A DNA stretch of 10,747 nt, from the NCBI GenBank assembly GCA_050288085.1, contig JBNKDD010000194.1, positions 1 to 10,747 of the forward strand. Reading direction: 5' to 3'. Both the position numbers and the translations under genes were made by a program. Origin of the DNA: JBNKDD01 sp050288085 (GTDB lineage: Bacteria; Chloroflexota; Anaerolineae; Aggregatilineales; UBA3940). Under the pieces are notes generated by a model. That model searched no databases and was not told where the DNA came from. It saw only the letters and a list, made by a program, of their open reading frames with translations. This document shows, one piece after another, positions 1 to 6,963 of the stretch (its first letter is position 1; every line of letters begins with the position of its first letter).

Positions 1-1
1 G

Positions 2-610
2 ATCTATCTTGGCCAGGTGTTCGATAAGCTGCTTGACGGTGTCGTGACTGTCAAGTACCCGGAAGTCATGCTGGACCACGAACTTGATCACGAACTGGAG
101 CGGTTCGATCAGCAGCTTCGCCGCAGCAGTGGCCTGACTTTGGAAGACTACTATCGAGTCACTGATAAGAGCGAGGAAGACCTGCGTGAAGAATTCCGGG
201 AGAGCGTAGAAAAGCGCCTGATGCGCAGCTTGATCCTGGGTAAGCTGGTTGAGGCTGAACAGTTGAAGGCGGCTGAGGCCGAGATTAACGACGAGATCGA
301 AACGTCGCTGCTGTCCTATGGCTCGCAGGCTCCCGTCATACGGGAGTTGATGTCTACGCCTCTTGCCCGGCAGTCTGTTGAAGAGAGACTGCTAACTGAT
401 AAATCCATCAAGCGGCTCATCCTAATTGCCCAGGGGGAAGCTCCTGAAATTGGGGCAGAAGAAGAACCTGAAGCCGTTGAAGAACCGGTCGACGAGAGTC
501 AGACCGAAGAACCTACCGATAATGATGAATCTGAGAGTGTTGAAGAATCACAGGCCGACCAGGTTGAAGAGAACGTAGAGGAAACAGAATCGGCCTCAGA
601 CGAGAAATAG
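2..610 (+). CDS. tig: Trigger factor, C-terminal part (5' end outside window)
   Basis: Ribosome-associated chaperone and peptidyl-prolyl isomerase that binds nascent chains in the cytosol. Only the C-terminal substrate-cradling domain is present. The reading frame is open to the left edge, so the GTG at 17 is an internal valine and not a start. Family signatures are VKYPEVMLDHELDHELERF followed by GLTLEDYYRVTDKSEEDLREE, the usual helix pair of this domain, and then the EKRL and LILGKLVEAEQL helix. The last 57 residues (from about 437) form an acidic tail with 26 Asp/Glu and a single Lys, which is longer than the short tails of many homologues. The clpP gene follows 43 nt after the TAG stop, and tig-clpP-clpX is a widely conserved order. 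Identification is firm from motifs plus context; the N-terminal ribosome-binding and PPIase domains cannot be checked here. Confidence 0.92.
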   Translation: MYLGQVFDKLLDGVVTVKYPEVMLDHELDHELERFDQQLRRSSGLTLEDYYRVTDKSEEDLREEFRESVEKRLMRSLILGKLVEAEQLKAAEAEINDEIETSLLSYGSQAPVIRELMSTPLARQSVEERLLTDKSIKRLILIAQGEAPEIGAEEEPEAVEEPVDESQTEEPTDNDESESVEESQADQVEENVEETESASDEK

Positions 611-653
611 TGAATACACCGGACTTGTTGAACCCAAAGGAGTAACGCGGACT

Positions 654-1268
654 ATGCTACAGAGTATGCCCACTAGCCTGATCCCCATGGTGATTGAAAC
701 CACCGGGCGTGGTGAACGTGCGTATGATATTTATTCGCTGTTATTAAAAGAGCGAATCATTTTCCTGGGCACGCCTATTAATGACCAGGTTGCAAACCTG
801 ATTGTTGCCCAGCTTCTTTTCCTGAACCGGGAAGACCCGGAGCGGGAAATCCAGATGTTCATTAATTCGCCGGGTGGGATGGTCTATGCCGGGTTAGGTA
901 TCTACGATACGATGCAGCAGATCACGGCCCCGGTCAGTACGGTGGCTGTTGGTTTCACCGCCAGCTTTGGTACGGTGTTATTGGCGGCTGGTACGCCGGG
1001 TCGACGATATGCGCTGCCTCATGCCACCATTCATATGCACCAACCTCTGGGTGGAGCACAAGGCCAGGCAAGTGATATCGAGATCGCTGCTAAGGAAATT
1101 CTACGCCTGCGTGAGCGGTTAAATGAAATATTAGCCAGTCATACCGGCCAAAAAGTGGAAAAAATTCAGGAAGATACCGACCGGGATGTCTACATGGACG
1201 CGCCGGCTGCGGTTGAATATGGCCTGGTCGATGGCGTCCTCGAACCACCTGAACCATCGGAGAGTTAA
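654..1268 (+). CDS. clpP: ATP-dependent Clp protease proteolytic subunit ClpP
   Basis: Serine peptidase that forms the tetradecameric proteolytic chamber of ClpXP or ClpAP in the cytosol. The 204-residue length is normal. The catalytic triad is complete: Ser104 in GFTASFGTVLLAAG, His129 in MHQPLGG and Asp178 in DTDRDVYM, each offset by 7 from the E. coli Ser97, His122 and Asp171. The oxyanion-region motif INSPGG (70-75) and the GQASDIEI handle segment are present. The motif around the serine reads TASFG where most ClpPs have AASMG, a conservative change. I chose the ATG at 654 because AAAGGAG (636-642) sits 11 nt upstream; the next ATG at 666 would be 23 nt away. The end overlaps the ribosome binding site of clpX, consistent with coupled translation. 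Confidence 0.97.
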   Translation: MLQSMPTSLIPMVIETTGRGERAYDIYSLLLKERIIFLGTPINDQVANLIVAQLLFLNREDPEREIQMFINSPGGMVYAGLGIYDTMQQITAPVSTVAVGFTASFGTVLLAAGTPGRRYALPHATIHMHQPLGGAQGQASDIEIAAKEILRLRERLNEILASHTGQKVEKIQEDTDRDVYMDAPAAVEYGLVDGVLEPPEPSES

Positions 1269-1270
1269 CT

Positions 1271-2545
1271 ATGGCAGAATATGGTGGCCCACAGCATTGC
1301 TCTTTCTGCCGCCGTCCTCAAGGTGAGGTGTCCCGACTGATCTCAGGGCCGGAAGGTGTTTTTATCTGTGATCAGTGTGTTGACCTTTGCCGCGAGATTC
1401 TGGACGAGGAAGTGTCTCACTTCCCGGCGGCGGACAAGGGGCTGAAGGAGATTCCTTCTCCTCAGCAGATCTATGAGAACCTCAATGAATATGTGATTGG
1501 GCAGGAGCGTGCCAAGCGGGTGTTGTCCGTTGCCGTGTATAACCACTACAAACGGATCAGGGCACAGGTTGAGGTCGAAGAGGTTGAGATCGACAAGAGC
1601 AATATCTTGATCGTCGGGCCAACCGGTGTTGGTAAGACCCTTCTGGCTCAAACCTTGGCCCGAACCCTTGACGTACCGTTCTGTATTGCCGATGCCACAG
1701 CGCTGACCGAGGCTGGATATGTCGGGGAAGATGTAGAGAACATCCTGCTCAGGTTGATCCAGGCTGCCGATTTCGATATGGCCCGTGCCGAACAGGGCAT
1801 TATCTACATTGACGAGATCGACAAGATTGCTCGCAAGAGCGGCGATAATCCCTCTATCACCCGGGATGTGAGCGGTGAAGGTGTTCAGCAGGCTTTACTC
1901 AAGATCATTGAGGGTACTGTCGCGAACGTGCCTCCTCAGGGAGGGCGTAAGCACCCCCATCAAGAGTTCATTCAGCTTGATACTAAGAATATTCTCTTTA
2001 TTTGCGGTGGAACCTTCACCGGCATTGAAGAGGATATTGCCAACCGGATTGGCGTAAAAGGCTCGATGGGCTTCAAAGGGGCAGGTAGCCGGAAGCGCTA
2101 CGAAGATGGCGAACTGTTAAAGCATGTCTCTCCAGAGGACCTGATCAAGTATGGCATGATCCCGGAGATCATGGGCAGGCTTCCGGTGACGATCAACGTC
2201 GAACCGCTTGACCGTGAATCACTGATTGAGATCCTCACCGCGCCGAGAAATGCCCTGGTACGGCAGTATGAAGCCATGTTCCGGCTGGATAATGTCGAAC
2301 TGGAATTCTCCAGGGATGCGCTTGAGGCAGCGGCTGATCTGGCTATTGCTCACGAGACGGGCGCACGTGGTTTGCGCTCGATTATCGAGAGTTCCCTGCT
2401 GGATGTGATGTTTGAAATTCCATCGCGTGATGATATCCAGAAGGTTGTCCTGGATGGAGAAGCTATCCGCGGGACACGCCGACCGTTGATATTATCCGCA
2501 AATGAAAAACCGTTGAAATGGTCAGATGATGGTTTAGCCGCATAG
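1271..2545 (+). CDS. clpX: ATP-dependent Clp protease ATP-binding subunit ClpX
   Basis: AAA+ unfoldase that recognises tagged substrates and threads them into ClpP. The 424-residue length matches the family. Order of elements: N-terminal zinc-binding domain with C10-x2-C13 and C33-x2-C36; Walker A GPTGVGKT (116-123); pore-1 loop GYVG (149-152); Walker B IIYIDEID (177-184); pore-2 loop RKHPHQEF (226-233); the ClpP-docking loop as MGF (266-268) in place of the usual IGF; sensor 2 GARGLRSI with Arg366. All residues needed for ATP hydrolysis and ClpP docking appear intact. It starts 2 nt after the clpP stop, with GGAGAG (1259-1264) 6 nt upstream inside the end of clpP, so the two are co-translated. 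The MGF variant is conservative in the docking position. No lon gene follows, unlike in several other bacteria. Confidence 0.98.
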   Translation: MAEYGGPQHCSFCRRPQGEVSRLISGPEGVFICDQCVDLCREILDEEVSHFPAADKGLKEIPSPQQIYENLNEYVIGQERAKRVLSVAVYNHYKRIRAQVEVEEVEIDKSNILIVGPTGVGKTLLAQTLARTLDVPFCIADATALTEAGYVGEDVENILLRLIQAADFDMARAEQGIIYIDEIDKIARKSGDNPSITRDVSGEGVQQALLKIIEGTVANVPPQGGRKHPHQEFIQLDTKNILFICGGTFTGIEEDIANRIGVKGSMGFKGAGSRKRYEDGELLKHVSPEDLIKYGMIPEIMGRLPVTINVEPLDRESLIEILTAPRNALVRQYEAMFRLDNVELEFSRDALEAAADLAIAHETGARGLRSIIESSLLDVMFEIPSRDDIQKVVLDGEAIRGTRRPLILSANEKPLKWSDDGLAA

Positions 2546-2567
2546 CAAAAAGGCGGCTGGCTTGGGG

Positions 2568-2601
2568 AAAAAGGGGGTAGGTTGAAAAACAGCCTACCCC
2601 C
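2568..2601 (-). terminator. Intrinsic terminator of the metallo-hydrolase gene, possibly bidirectional
   Basis: GGGGGTAGG (2573-2581) pairs with CCTACCCCC (2593-2601). The stem extends inward by one U-G and two Watson-Crick pairs to 12 bp, closing a five-A loop (2585-2589). Read on the minus strand the stem is followed at once by TTTTT (complement of 2568-2572), the classic intrinsic-terminator layout for the gene ending at 2630. On the plus strand the stem is followed by GTCTGATTC, not a T-run, so termination of clpX here would be weaker or rely on the stem alone. Confidence 0.8.
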
Positions 2602-2629
2602 GTCTGATTCTTATACGTGGTCTTGATTT

Positions 2630-3337
2630 TTATTGGAGCAGGTCGTTTTCAATTGGAAGCTCGATGGCCTGTGTCCCGCTGTTCACCAACTGGCAAAAGC
2701 GATGGCCGTCACCCTGACTGCCGGGGACTTCTCGCCCAAAGTGCATTGGGATGGCATATTGTGGGCGGAGCCGCTGGACAGCTTCTGCCGCTTCATCAAA
2801 GTTCATTGTAAATGCGCCACCGACCGGCAGTAAGGCGATGTCACAGTAGATTTTATCCATCTCTGGGATGAGATCGGTATCCCCGGCAAAATAGATGTCA
2901 TGTCTCATAAATGAGATCAGGAAACCCAATCCGCCAAAGCTCCTATCATGATAGGCCTGGTGAATGGTGTATGCCGGTACAAAACGTAAAGAAACTTCAC
3001 CTACCCGGACACCTCCTTGCCAGGGAGCGACCACGTGCACATTGCCCCCCAGACGGTCGGCTACCCGTTGGTTGGAAACCACCAGGGTGTCAGGAGTCTG
3101 GATTTGTGCAATATCATCAGGGGAGCAGTGATCGTAATGATCATGGCTGATCAGAATCACATCAGCAGGAGGGGAATTATCCGGTAGCCGCCAGGGATCG
3201 ATGTAAATAACAGGGGCATCGTCATGAGGCGGGCCATTGATCCGGAAGCTGGAATGTCCCAGCCAGTGGATGCGCTCAAGAATGATATCCCCGGTTAAAT
3301 TGATGCGAGTTTCTAAGGCGGCTGCGTCATGCAACAT
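2630..3337 (-). CDS. Metallo-beta-lactamase-fold metal-dependent hydrolase (UlaG/YtkL-like)
   Basis: Cytosolic dinuclear-metal hydrolase of the Lactamase_B_3 group, 235 residues with no signal peptide. Visible metal-site motifs are H65-D-H67-Y-D69-H70 in the SHDHYDH signature, Asp153 in YFAGDTD, and a C-terminal histidine in PMHFG. Other group hallmarks are IHWLGHSSFRI near the N terminus, IDPW (46-49) and ALLPVGGAFTMN. The group includes the L-ascorbate-6-phosphate lactonase UlaG, the UPF0173 proteins and N-acyl-phosphatidylethanolamine phospholipase D relatives, so the substrate cannot be assigned. The ATG at 3337 has AGAGG (complement of 3347-3351) 9 nt upstream on its own strand. It is transcribed alone, convergent with clpX and divergent from the aminotransferase-like gene. 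Confidence 0.9.
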   Translation of the reverse strand: MLHDAAALETRINLTGDIILERIHWLGHSSFRINGPPHDDAPVIYIDPWRLPDNSPPADVILISHDHYDHCSPDDIAQIQTPDTLVVSNQRVADRLGGNVHVVAPWQGGVRVGEVSLRFVPAYTIHQAYHDRSFGGLGFLISFMRHDIYFAGDTDLIPEMDKIYCDIALLPVGGAFTMNFDEAAEAVQRLRPQYAIPMHFGREVPGSQGDGHRFCQLVNSGTQAIELPIENDLLQ

Positions 3338-3402
3338 ATAGACTGACCTCTAAACTGAAATAACATTAAATGGAACAATACTAGAGAAGACTTCAGTTTG
3401 TC

Positions 3403-3411
3403 ATTATAGCA
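3403..3411 (-). promoter_or_regulatory. Extended -10 promoter for the metallo-hydrolase gene
   Basis: On the minus strand the sequence reads TGCTATAAT, a perfect TATAAT (complement of 3403-3408) with the TG of an extended -10. No good -35 hexamer lies at 16-18 nt spacing, as is usual when an extended -10 compensates. Transcription would begin near 3396, giving a leader of about 59 nt before the ATG at 3337. Supported by position and consensus match only. Confidence 0.6.
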
Positions 3412-3507
3412 GGCTTAAAACAGGATTACCCTACGGAATCTATACAATTTGGCATCAAAGTGGCGATTTTCACATATTTTGACCGGTTGGGAGCGTAAGT
3501 AACTGGT

Positions 3508-3537
3508 TTGTCTGCCCAGGATAGGCAATGCTATAAT
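3508..3537 (+). promoter_or_regulatory. Sigma-70-type promoter of the six-gene unit
   Basis: TTGTCT (3508-3513, 4 of 6 matches to TTGACA) and a perfect TATAAT (3532-3537) are separated by 18 nt. The -10 is preceded by TGC, giving the extended form TGCTATAAT. A start near 3544 leaves a leader of about 19 nt that contains the GAGG of the downstream ribosome binding site. The rest of the 225-bp divergent intergenic region (3338-3562) shows the minus-strand promoter described separately and no further element I can support. Confidence 0.72.
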
Positions 3538-3562
3538 GCCGGTGAGAGAGCGAGGTTAACCT

Positions 3563-4732
3563 GTGTCAACATCTACATCAACCTATGCCGCCTATGATCT
3601 GGATACGCTTCGAGCTGAGTTTAAACCTACAGCCAACGGAGTGACCTATCTCAACCATGCAAGTATATCGCCCATGCCTGCAACGGTTACCCAGGCGGTG
3701 ATAGACGCAGCCGAAGCGATTTCTGAATATGGCAGTGATGGGTTTCATTCCCATGATTACTTATTCGCCGAACTACCGGAACAGGTTGGTAAGCTGATTA
3801 ATACTGAGCCGGATCAAGTAACCTTTGTGCAGAACACCTCGGTAGGTTTGAATCTAATCGCTCAGAGCCTACCCTTCCAGGCCGGTGATAACGTTTTGCT
3901 GTGCGATGTTGAATTTCCCTCCAACGTTTATCCCTGGATGAACCTGGCCCGCAAGGGTGTTGAAACGCACCTTGTACCTTCCCAGGATGGCGGCCTGACC
4001 CTTGAAGCACTCGATGCAGCCCGTGACGACGGGACTCGCATGGTAGCGGTCAGCGTTGTACAGTTTTTCACCGGTCGTCATGAAGACTTGAACGCACTGG
4101 GGAAATATTGTAAAGAGTATGATCTGTGGCTGATCGTCGATGCGATACAGGGGGCTGGGTTAGTGCCTGTCGATATGAAGGCTATGGGGATTGATGCGGT
4201 TGTCGCAGGTGGGCAAAAGGCGCTCCTTGCTCCACCCGGTCAGGGTTTTATGGCCCTCCGGCCTGAGTTTGTAGATATTCTGGAGCCGGTCTTTGTCGGC
4301 CCGCTCTCGGTGGTGGATTGGCAGCACTGGCTGCATTATGATATGACTCCCAACCCCGGCGCACGGCGTTTTGATACCGGAACGCCTAACCTGCCAGGTA
4401 TGGCTGGTTTGTTCGCTGCGGTGAAGTTGTTGATGTCACTTGGGGTGGAGAACATAAATCGGTGGATCACTCACCTGGGTGAACTGGCTATCGCTGATTT
4501 ATCTGAGCGCGGCTACCGAGTCATTACTCCGGAGCGGCACGCCCACATCGTGACATTCGTGCCTAAAGGTGATGCCGATCAACTGGTTGAACAATTACAG
4601 GAACGTGGGATTGTGATTTCCGCCCGGCAAGATGCGGGCGGTGTGCCCCATTTGCGTATTTCTGCGCATTGCTATAATACAGAAGAGGAAATTCTGCGAG
4701 TCGGGGAAGTGTTGACAGAGCTTGAGGGATAA
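3563..4732 (+). CDS. Aminotransferase class V-fold PLP enzyme (not a typical cysteine desulfurase)
   Basis: Fold-type I pyridoxal-phosphate enzyme of 389 residues, cytosolic. Landmarks in order: YLNHASISPMP (29-39), the usual N-terminal substrate-loop motif; FVQNTSVGLN (88-97), cofactor phosphate cradle; EFPSN (117-121); VDAIQ with Asp193, expected to contact the pyridine nitrogen, and Gln196; GGQK with Lys219, the expected Schiff-base lysine; FDTGTPN in the C-terminal half; LRISAHCYNTEEE near the end, where relatives commonly read R-x-S-x-H-x-YNT. The catalytic-cysteine loop of SufS-type desulfurases (HCAQP-like) is absent, so isopenicillin-N-epimerase-like or selenocysteine-lyase-like annotations fit the fold, but the reaction is unknown. 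The GTG start has GAGGT (3552-3556) 6 nt upstream and a strong promoter just before it. The AAA+ gene follows after 5 nt. Confidence 0.88.
   Translation: MSTSTSTYAAYDLDTLRAEFKPTANGVTYLNHASISPMPATVTQAVIDAAEAISEYGSDGFHSHDYLFAELPEQVGKLINTEPDQVTFVQNTSVGLNLIAQSLPFQAGDNVLLCDVEFPSNVYPWMNLARKGVETHLVPSQDGGLTLEALDAARDDGTRMVAVSVVQFFTGRHEDLNALGKYCKEYDLWLIVDAIQGAGLVPVDMKAMGIDAVVAGGQKALLAPPGQGFMALRPEFVDILEPVFVGPLSVVDWQHWLHYDMTPNPGARRFDTGTPNLPGMAGLFAAVKLLMSLGVENINRWITHLGELAIADLSERGYRVITPERHAHIVTFVPKGDADQLVEQLQERGIVISARQDAGGVPHLRISAHCYNTEEEILRVGEVLTELEG
4651..4678 (+). promoter_or_regulatory. Possible internal promoter ahead of the AAA+ gene
   Basis: TGCTATAAT (4670-4678), identical to the extended -10 boxes elsewhere in the window, lies in the 3' end of the aminotransferase-like gene, where it encodes part of HCYNTE. 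A poor -35 (TTTGCG, 4651-4656, 3 of 6) is 16 nt upstream. A start near 4685 would give a leader of about 53 nt for the gene at 4738. Because the bases also encode a conserved protein motif, the match may be coincidental. Confidence 0.3.
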
Positions 4733-4737
4733 TTGTC

Positions 4738-6123
4738 ATGACTTTAAAACCAACTGCGGCACAGTTAGCACAGCAGCAAGCGGCACAAAGACAGGGAAGA
4801 CCGGCAGCCGTGCAGCGCGATGCCGAAACCTATGGAGTTAACGTTCCGGGTTTCGGGTGGATGCCGCCTTCTGTTGATAGTATTGAAGATACCGGGCTTA
4901 ACCAACTTTTTCTGGCAGAGTTGGTTCTGAAGGTATTGTACTTCAGCGGCTTCAAATCCGGTTATCAGGTCGCCGAGTCGATTTCACTACCGTTTGCCGG
5001 GGTGGTCGACCAGATCATGGAGTTTTTGAAGCGCGAACATTGGGTCGAAGTCAAGGGTAGTGGCGGCTTTGGCGAGGGAGCCTATCAATACGTCATCACC
5101 GGCGCGGGCATTAGTAAAGCCCGCGAGGCATTGGATCGTTCCCAATACGCTGGGGCTGCACCGGTAACGCTGGATGTTTATACAAAAGCTATCTATGAGC
5201 AGCACAGGCGCACCCTGATCACACCTGAAGTCCTGGGCGGGGCGCTCTCCCAACTGGTCATCAACCGTAAGGTCTTTGATAAAATCGGCCCGGCGGTCAA
5301 CTCAGGCCGTTCGATTTTCCTGTTTGGCCCTCCCGGTAATGGTAAAACGACCATATCTGAACTGGTCGGTCGGGTGGTGTTGGGGCAGGAAATGTACATT
5401 CCTTATGCGATTGATATTGAAGGCCAGGTGGTCCGGGTCTTTGATGGCGTTAACCACGAAGTGGTGGAGGACACCTCCAAGAAAATGGGAACCGGTCAGA
5501 TTCACCGGGCTGACCCGCGCTGGATAAAAATCAGGCGACCGATGATCATGGTTGGTGGTGAGTTAACCCTGGAAAGCCTTGACCTTGTTTATGACCCCAC
5601 CAACAAATACTACGAAGCGCCTTTCCAGATGAAATCAAACGGCGGCATGCTGCTGATTGACGACTTCGGACGGCAGCAGGTCCGCCCTCGTGACCTGTTG
5701 AACCGGTGGATTGTCCCCCTGGAAAAGCGGGTGGACTTTCTCACACTGGCAACCGGTCGCAAGCTGGAAGTTCCCTTTGATGTCCTGGTCGTTTTCTCGA
5801 CCAACCTGGAACCTCGCGACCTGGTAGACGAGGCTTTCCTGCGGCGTATTCGTCACAAGATCGAGATCATCGATCCGACCTATGAGGAATTCCGCAGGAT
5901 CTTCATCCGGATGGCAGAGGCTCGTGGCCTGCCCTACGATGACCGGATGCTGGCTTACCTTTTGCAGGAATGGTATATCAAAATGGACCGGTCACTCCGT
6001 GCGGTTCACCCCCGTGACCTGATCGACCAGATGAAGGACATTTCGGGTTATCTGGGTGTGCCGTTCCAGATGACCAAAGACCTGCTCGACCGTGCTTGCG
6101 AAGCCTATTTCGTCGAGCTGTAG
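4738..6123 (+). CDS. AAA+ ATPase with N-terminal winged-helix-like region, function unknown
   Basis: 461-residue soluble ATPase. An Ala/Gln-rich leader (about 1-25) is followed by a compact helical region (about 50-135: LNQLFLAELVLKVLYFSG, then LKREHWVEVKG and YVITGAG) that resembles a winged-helix or replication-initiator-like fold. The AAA+ core has Walker A GPPGNGKT (197-204), Walker B LLIDDF (305-310), sensor-1 region VVFSTN with Asn356, and an arginine-rich segment LRRIRHKIEI (368-377) in the arginine-finger position. About 100 residues separate Walker A and B, more than in a minimal AAA+ core, and include a segment containing GTGQIHRADPRW and LVYDPTN. Walker B reads DD rather than the common DE. 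The ATG at 4738 follows the upstream stop by 5 nt, with GAGGG (4724-4728) 9 nt before it. It is probably a remodelling ATPase; I cannot name its partner. Confidence 0.85.
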   Translation: MTLKPTAAQLAQQQAAQRQGRPAAVQRDAETYGVNVPGFGWMPPSVDSIEDTGLNQLFLAELVLKVLYFSGFKSGYQVAESISLPFAGVVDQIMEFLKREHWVEVKGSGGFGEGAYQYVITGAGISKAREALDRSQYAGAAPVTLDVYTKAIYEQHRRTLITPEVLGGALSQLVINRKVFDKIGPAVNSGRSIFLFGPPGNGKTTISELVGRVVLGQEMYIPYAIDIEGQVVRVFDGVNHEVVEDTSKKMGTGQIHRADPRWIKIRRPMIMVGGELTLESLDLVYDPTNKYYEAPFQMKSNGGMLLIDDFGRQQVRPRDLLNRWIVPLEKRVDFLTLATGRKLEVPFDVLVVFSTNLEPRDLVDEAFLRRIRHKIEIIDPTYEEFRRIFIRMAEARGLPYDDRMLAYLLQEWYIKMDRSLRAVHPRDLIDQMKDISGYLGVPFQMTKDLLDRACEAYFVEL

Positions 6124-6145
6124 GCAATAATCAAACATTGAATTG

Positions 6146-6179
6146 TGCGCTGGCTTTCAGACTTATGAGGGCCAGCGCA
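6146..6179 (+). other. Hairpin with the ribosome binding site in its loop, ahead of the phosphodiesterase gene
   Basis: TGCGCTGGC (6146-6154) pairs perfectly over 9 bp with GCCAGCGCA (6171-6179), leaving a 16-nt loop (6155-6170) that contains GAGG (6167-6170). No T-run follows, so this is not an ordinary terminator. It is the only structured gap inside the six-gene unit and sits directly before the chosen start at 6188, so it may modulate translation or stabilise a processed mRNA end. The stem is seen; the role is inferred. Confidence 0.5.
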
Positions 6180-6187
6180 AATGCATT

Positions 6188-6952
6188 ATGGCTGAATTGC
6201 AATTAGACTACTTTTATCGTCACCGTACTTTGAACTTCGCCCACCGGGGGGCGAGGCTTCATGCACCGGAGAATACACTCCCTGCGTTCCAACTGGCCCT
6301 GGAACATGGGGCCGATGGCATTGAATTTGACGTTCAACTCAGCGCTGATGGGATTCCGGTCGTAATCCACGATTCCAGCTTACAAAGAACCACCGATGGT
6401 TCCGGCTCAGTTGCCGATAAGACCCTGGCCGAACTCAAGGCTCTTGATGCCGGGCGGTACTTTTCCCCCGATTTTTCAGGCGTGCAGCTGCCAACTCTAG
6501 AAGAAGTCTTTGAGGCGTTGGGAGAGCATCTATTATTCAACGTTGAATTGAAGGGGTTCGGGCGTGGCTCCCAATTAGCTGAGGCCGTCGTTGCACTGAT
6601 CAGGCAATATGGGTTAGATAAACGTGTCCTGATATCGTCGTTTAACCCGGCCAACTTGATCAATCTGCGGCGGCTGGCGGAAGATATTCCGATTGGGTAT
6701 CTCTATACACGGGAATTAGCCCTGGTTGGATGGGCTGCTCGCCTCTGGATCGGTTCCCATGAGGCGCAGCATCCACACTATTCAATAGTGAGCGAGCAGT
6801 ACATGGCCTGGGCGCGGAAGCACCATTATCGAGTTAACGTGTGGACGGTCAATGAGGCAGATGATATCCGGCGGATGTGCAGCCTGGGCGTCGATGGAAT
6901 CATCACAGATGATCCCGAACGTACCGGGAAAATTATTCGAGATAAGGCTTAG
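6188..6952 (+). CDS. Glycerophosphodiester phosphodiesterase (GDPD family)
   Basis: Hydrolyses glycerophosphodiesters to an alcohol and glycerol-3-phosphate, normally in phospholipid turnover. It is 254 residues with a TIM-barrel pattern and no signal peptide, so probably cytosolic. The HRG motif with His19, followed by HAPENTLPAF (25-34), contains the first catalytic histidine. Metal ligands Glu46 and Asp48 lie in IEFDVQLS, the second catalytic histidine is His61 in VVIHD, and Glu120 and Lys122 lie in NVELKG. The C terminus has VNVWTVNE and GVDGIITDDPE, both typical. A TTG at 6143 extends the frame by 15 residues with no family similarity and lies in the hairpin, so I prefer the ATG at 6188. 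Its GAGGG (6167-6171) is rather far, 16 nt upstream. The next gene begins 11 nt after the stop. Confidence 0.93.
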   Translation: MAELQLDYFYRHRTLNFAHRGARLHAPENTLPAFQLALEHGADGIEFDVQLSADGIPVVIHDSSLQRTTDGSGSVADKTLAELKALDAGRYFSPDFSGVQLPTLEEVFEALGEHLLFNVELKGFGRGSQLAEAVVALIRQYGLDKRVLISSFNPANLINLRRLAEDIPIGYLYTRELALVGWAARLWIGSHEAQHPHYSIVSEQYMAWARKHHYRVNVWTVNEADDIRRMCSLGVDGIITDDPERTGKIIRDKA

Positions 6953-6963
6953 GGGGTAGGGCG

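Noticed and set aside
17..19. GTG at 17 as the start of a short acidic protein
   Set aside because: The frame continues to the window edge, and the residues that follow are the interior of the trigger factor C-terminal domain.
1343..1651. 102-codon open frame on the minus strand inside clpX
   Set aside because: It lies fully inside an unmistakable clpX gene, has no family resemblance, and its sequence follows from clpX codon composition.
3563..4732. Cysteine desulfurase (SufS/IscS) call for the PLP enzyme
   Set aside because: The PLP lysine and fold motifs fit class V, but the catalytic-cysteine loop is missing and no Fe-S assembly gene is near. The Cys in HCYNT lies after the conserved Arg motif, not in the desulfurase loop.
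6096..6131. Promoter TTGCGA/AATAAT before the phosphodiesterase gene
   Set aside because: The spacer would be 24 nt, well outside the usable range, and the -10 match is imperfect.
6143..6187. TTG start extending the phosphodiesterase by 15 residues
   Set aside because: The extra residues do not resemble the family, the codons run through a perfect hairpin, and no ribosome binding site precedes the TTG.
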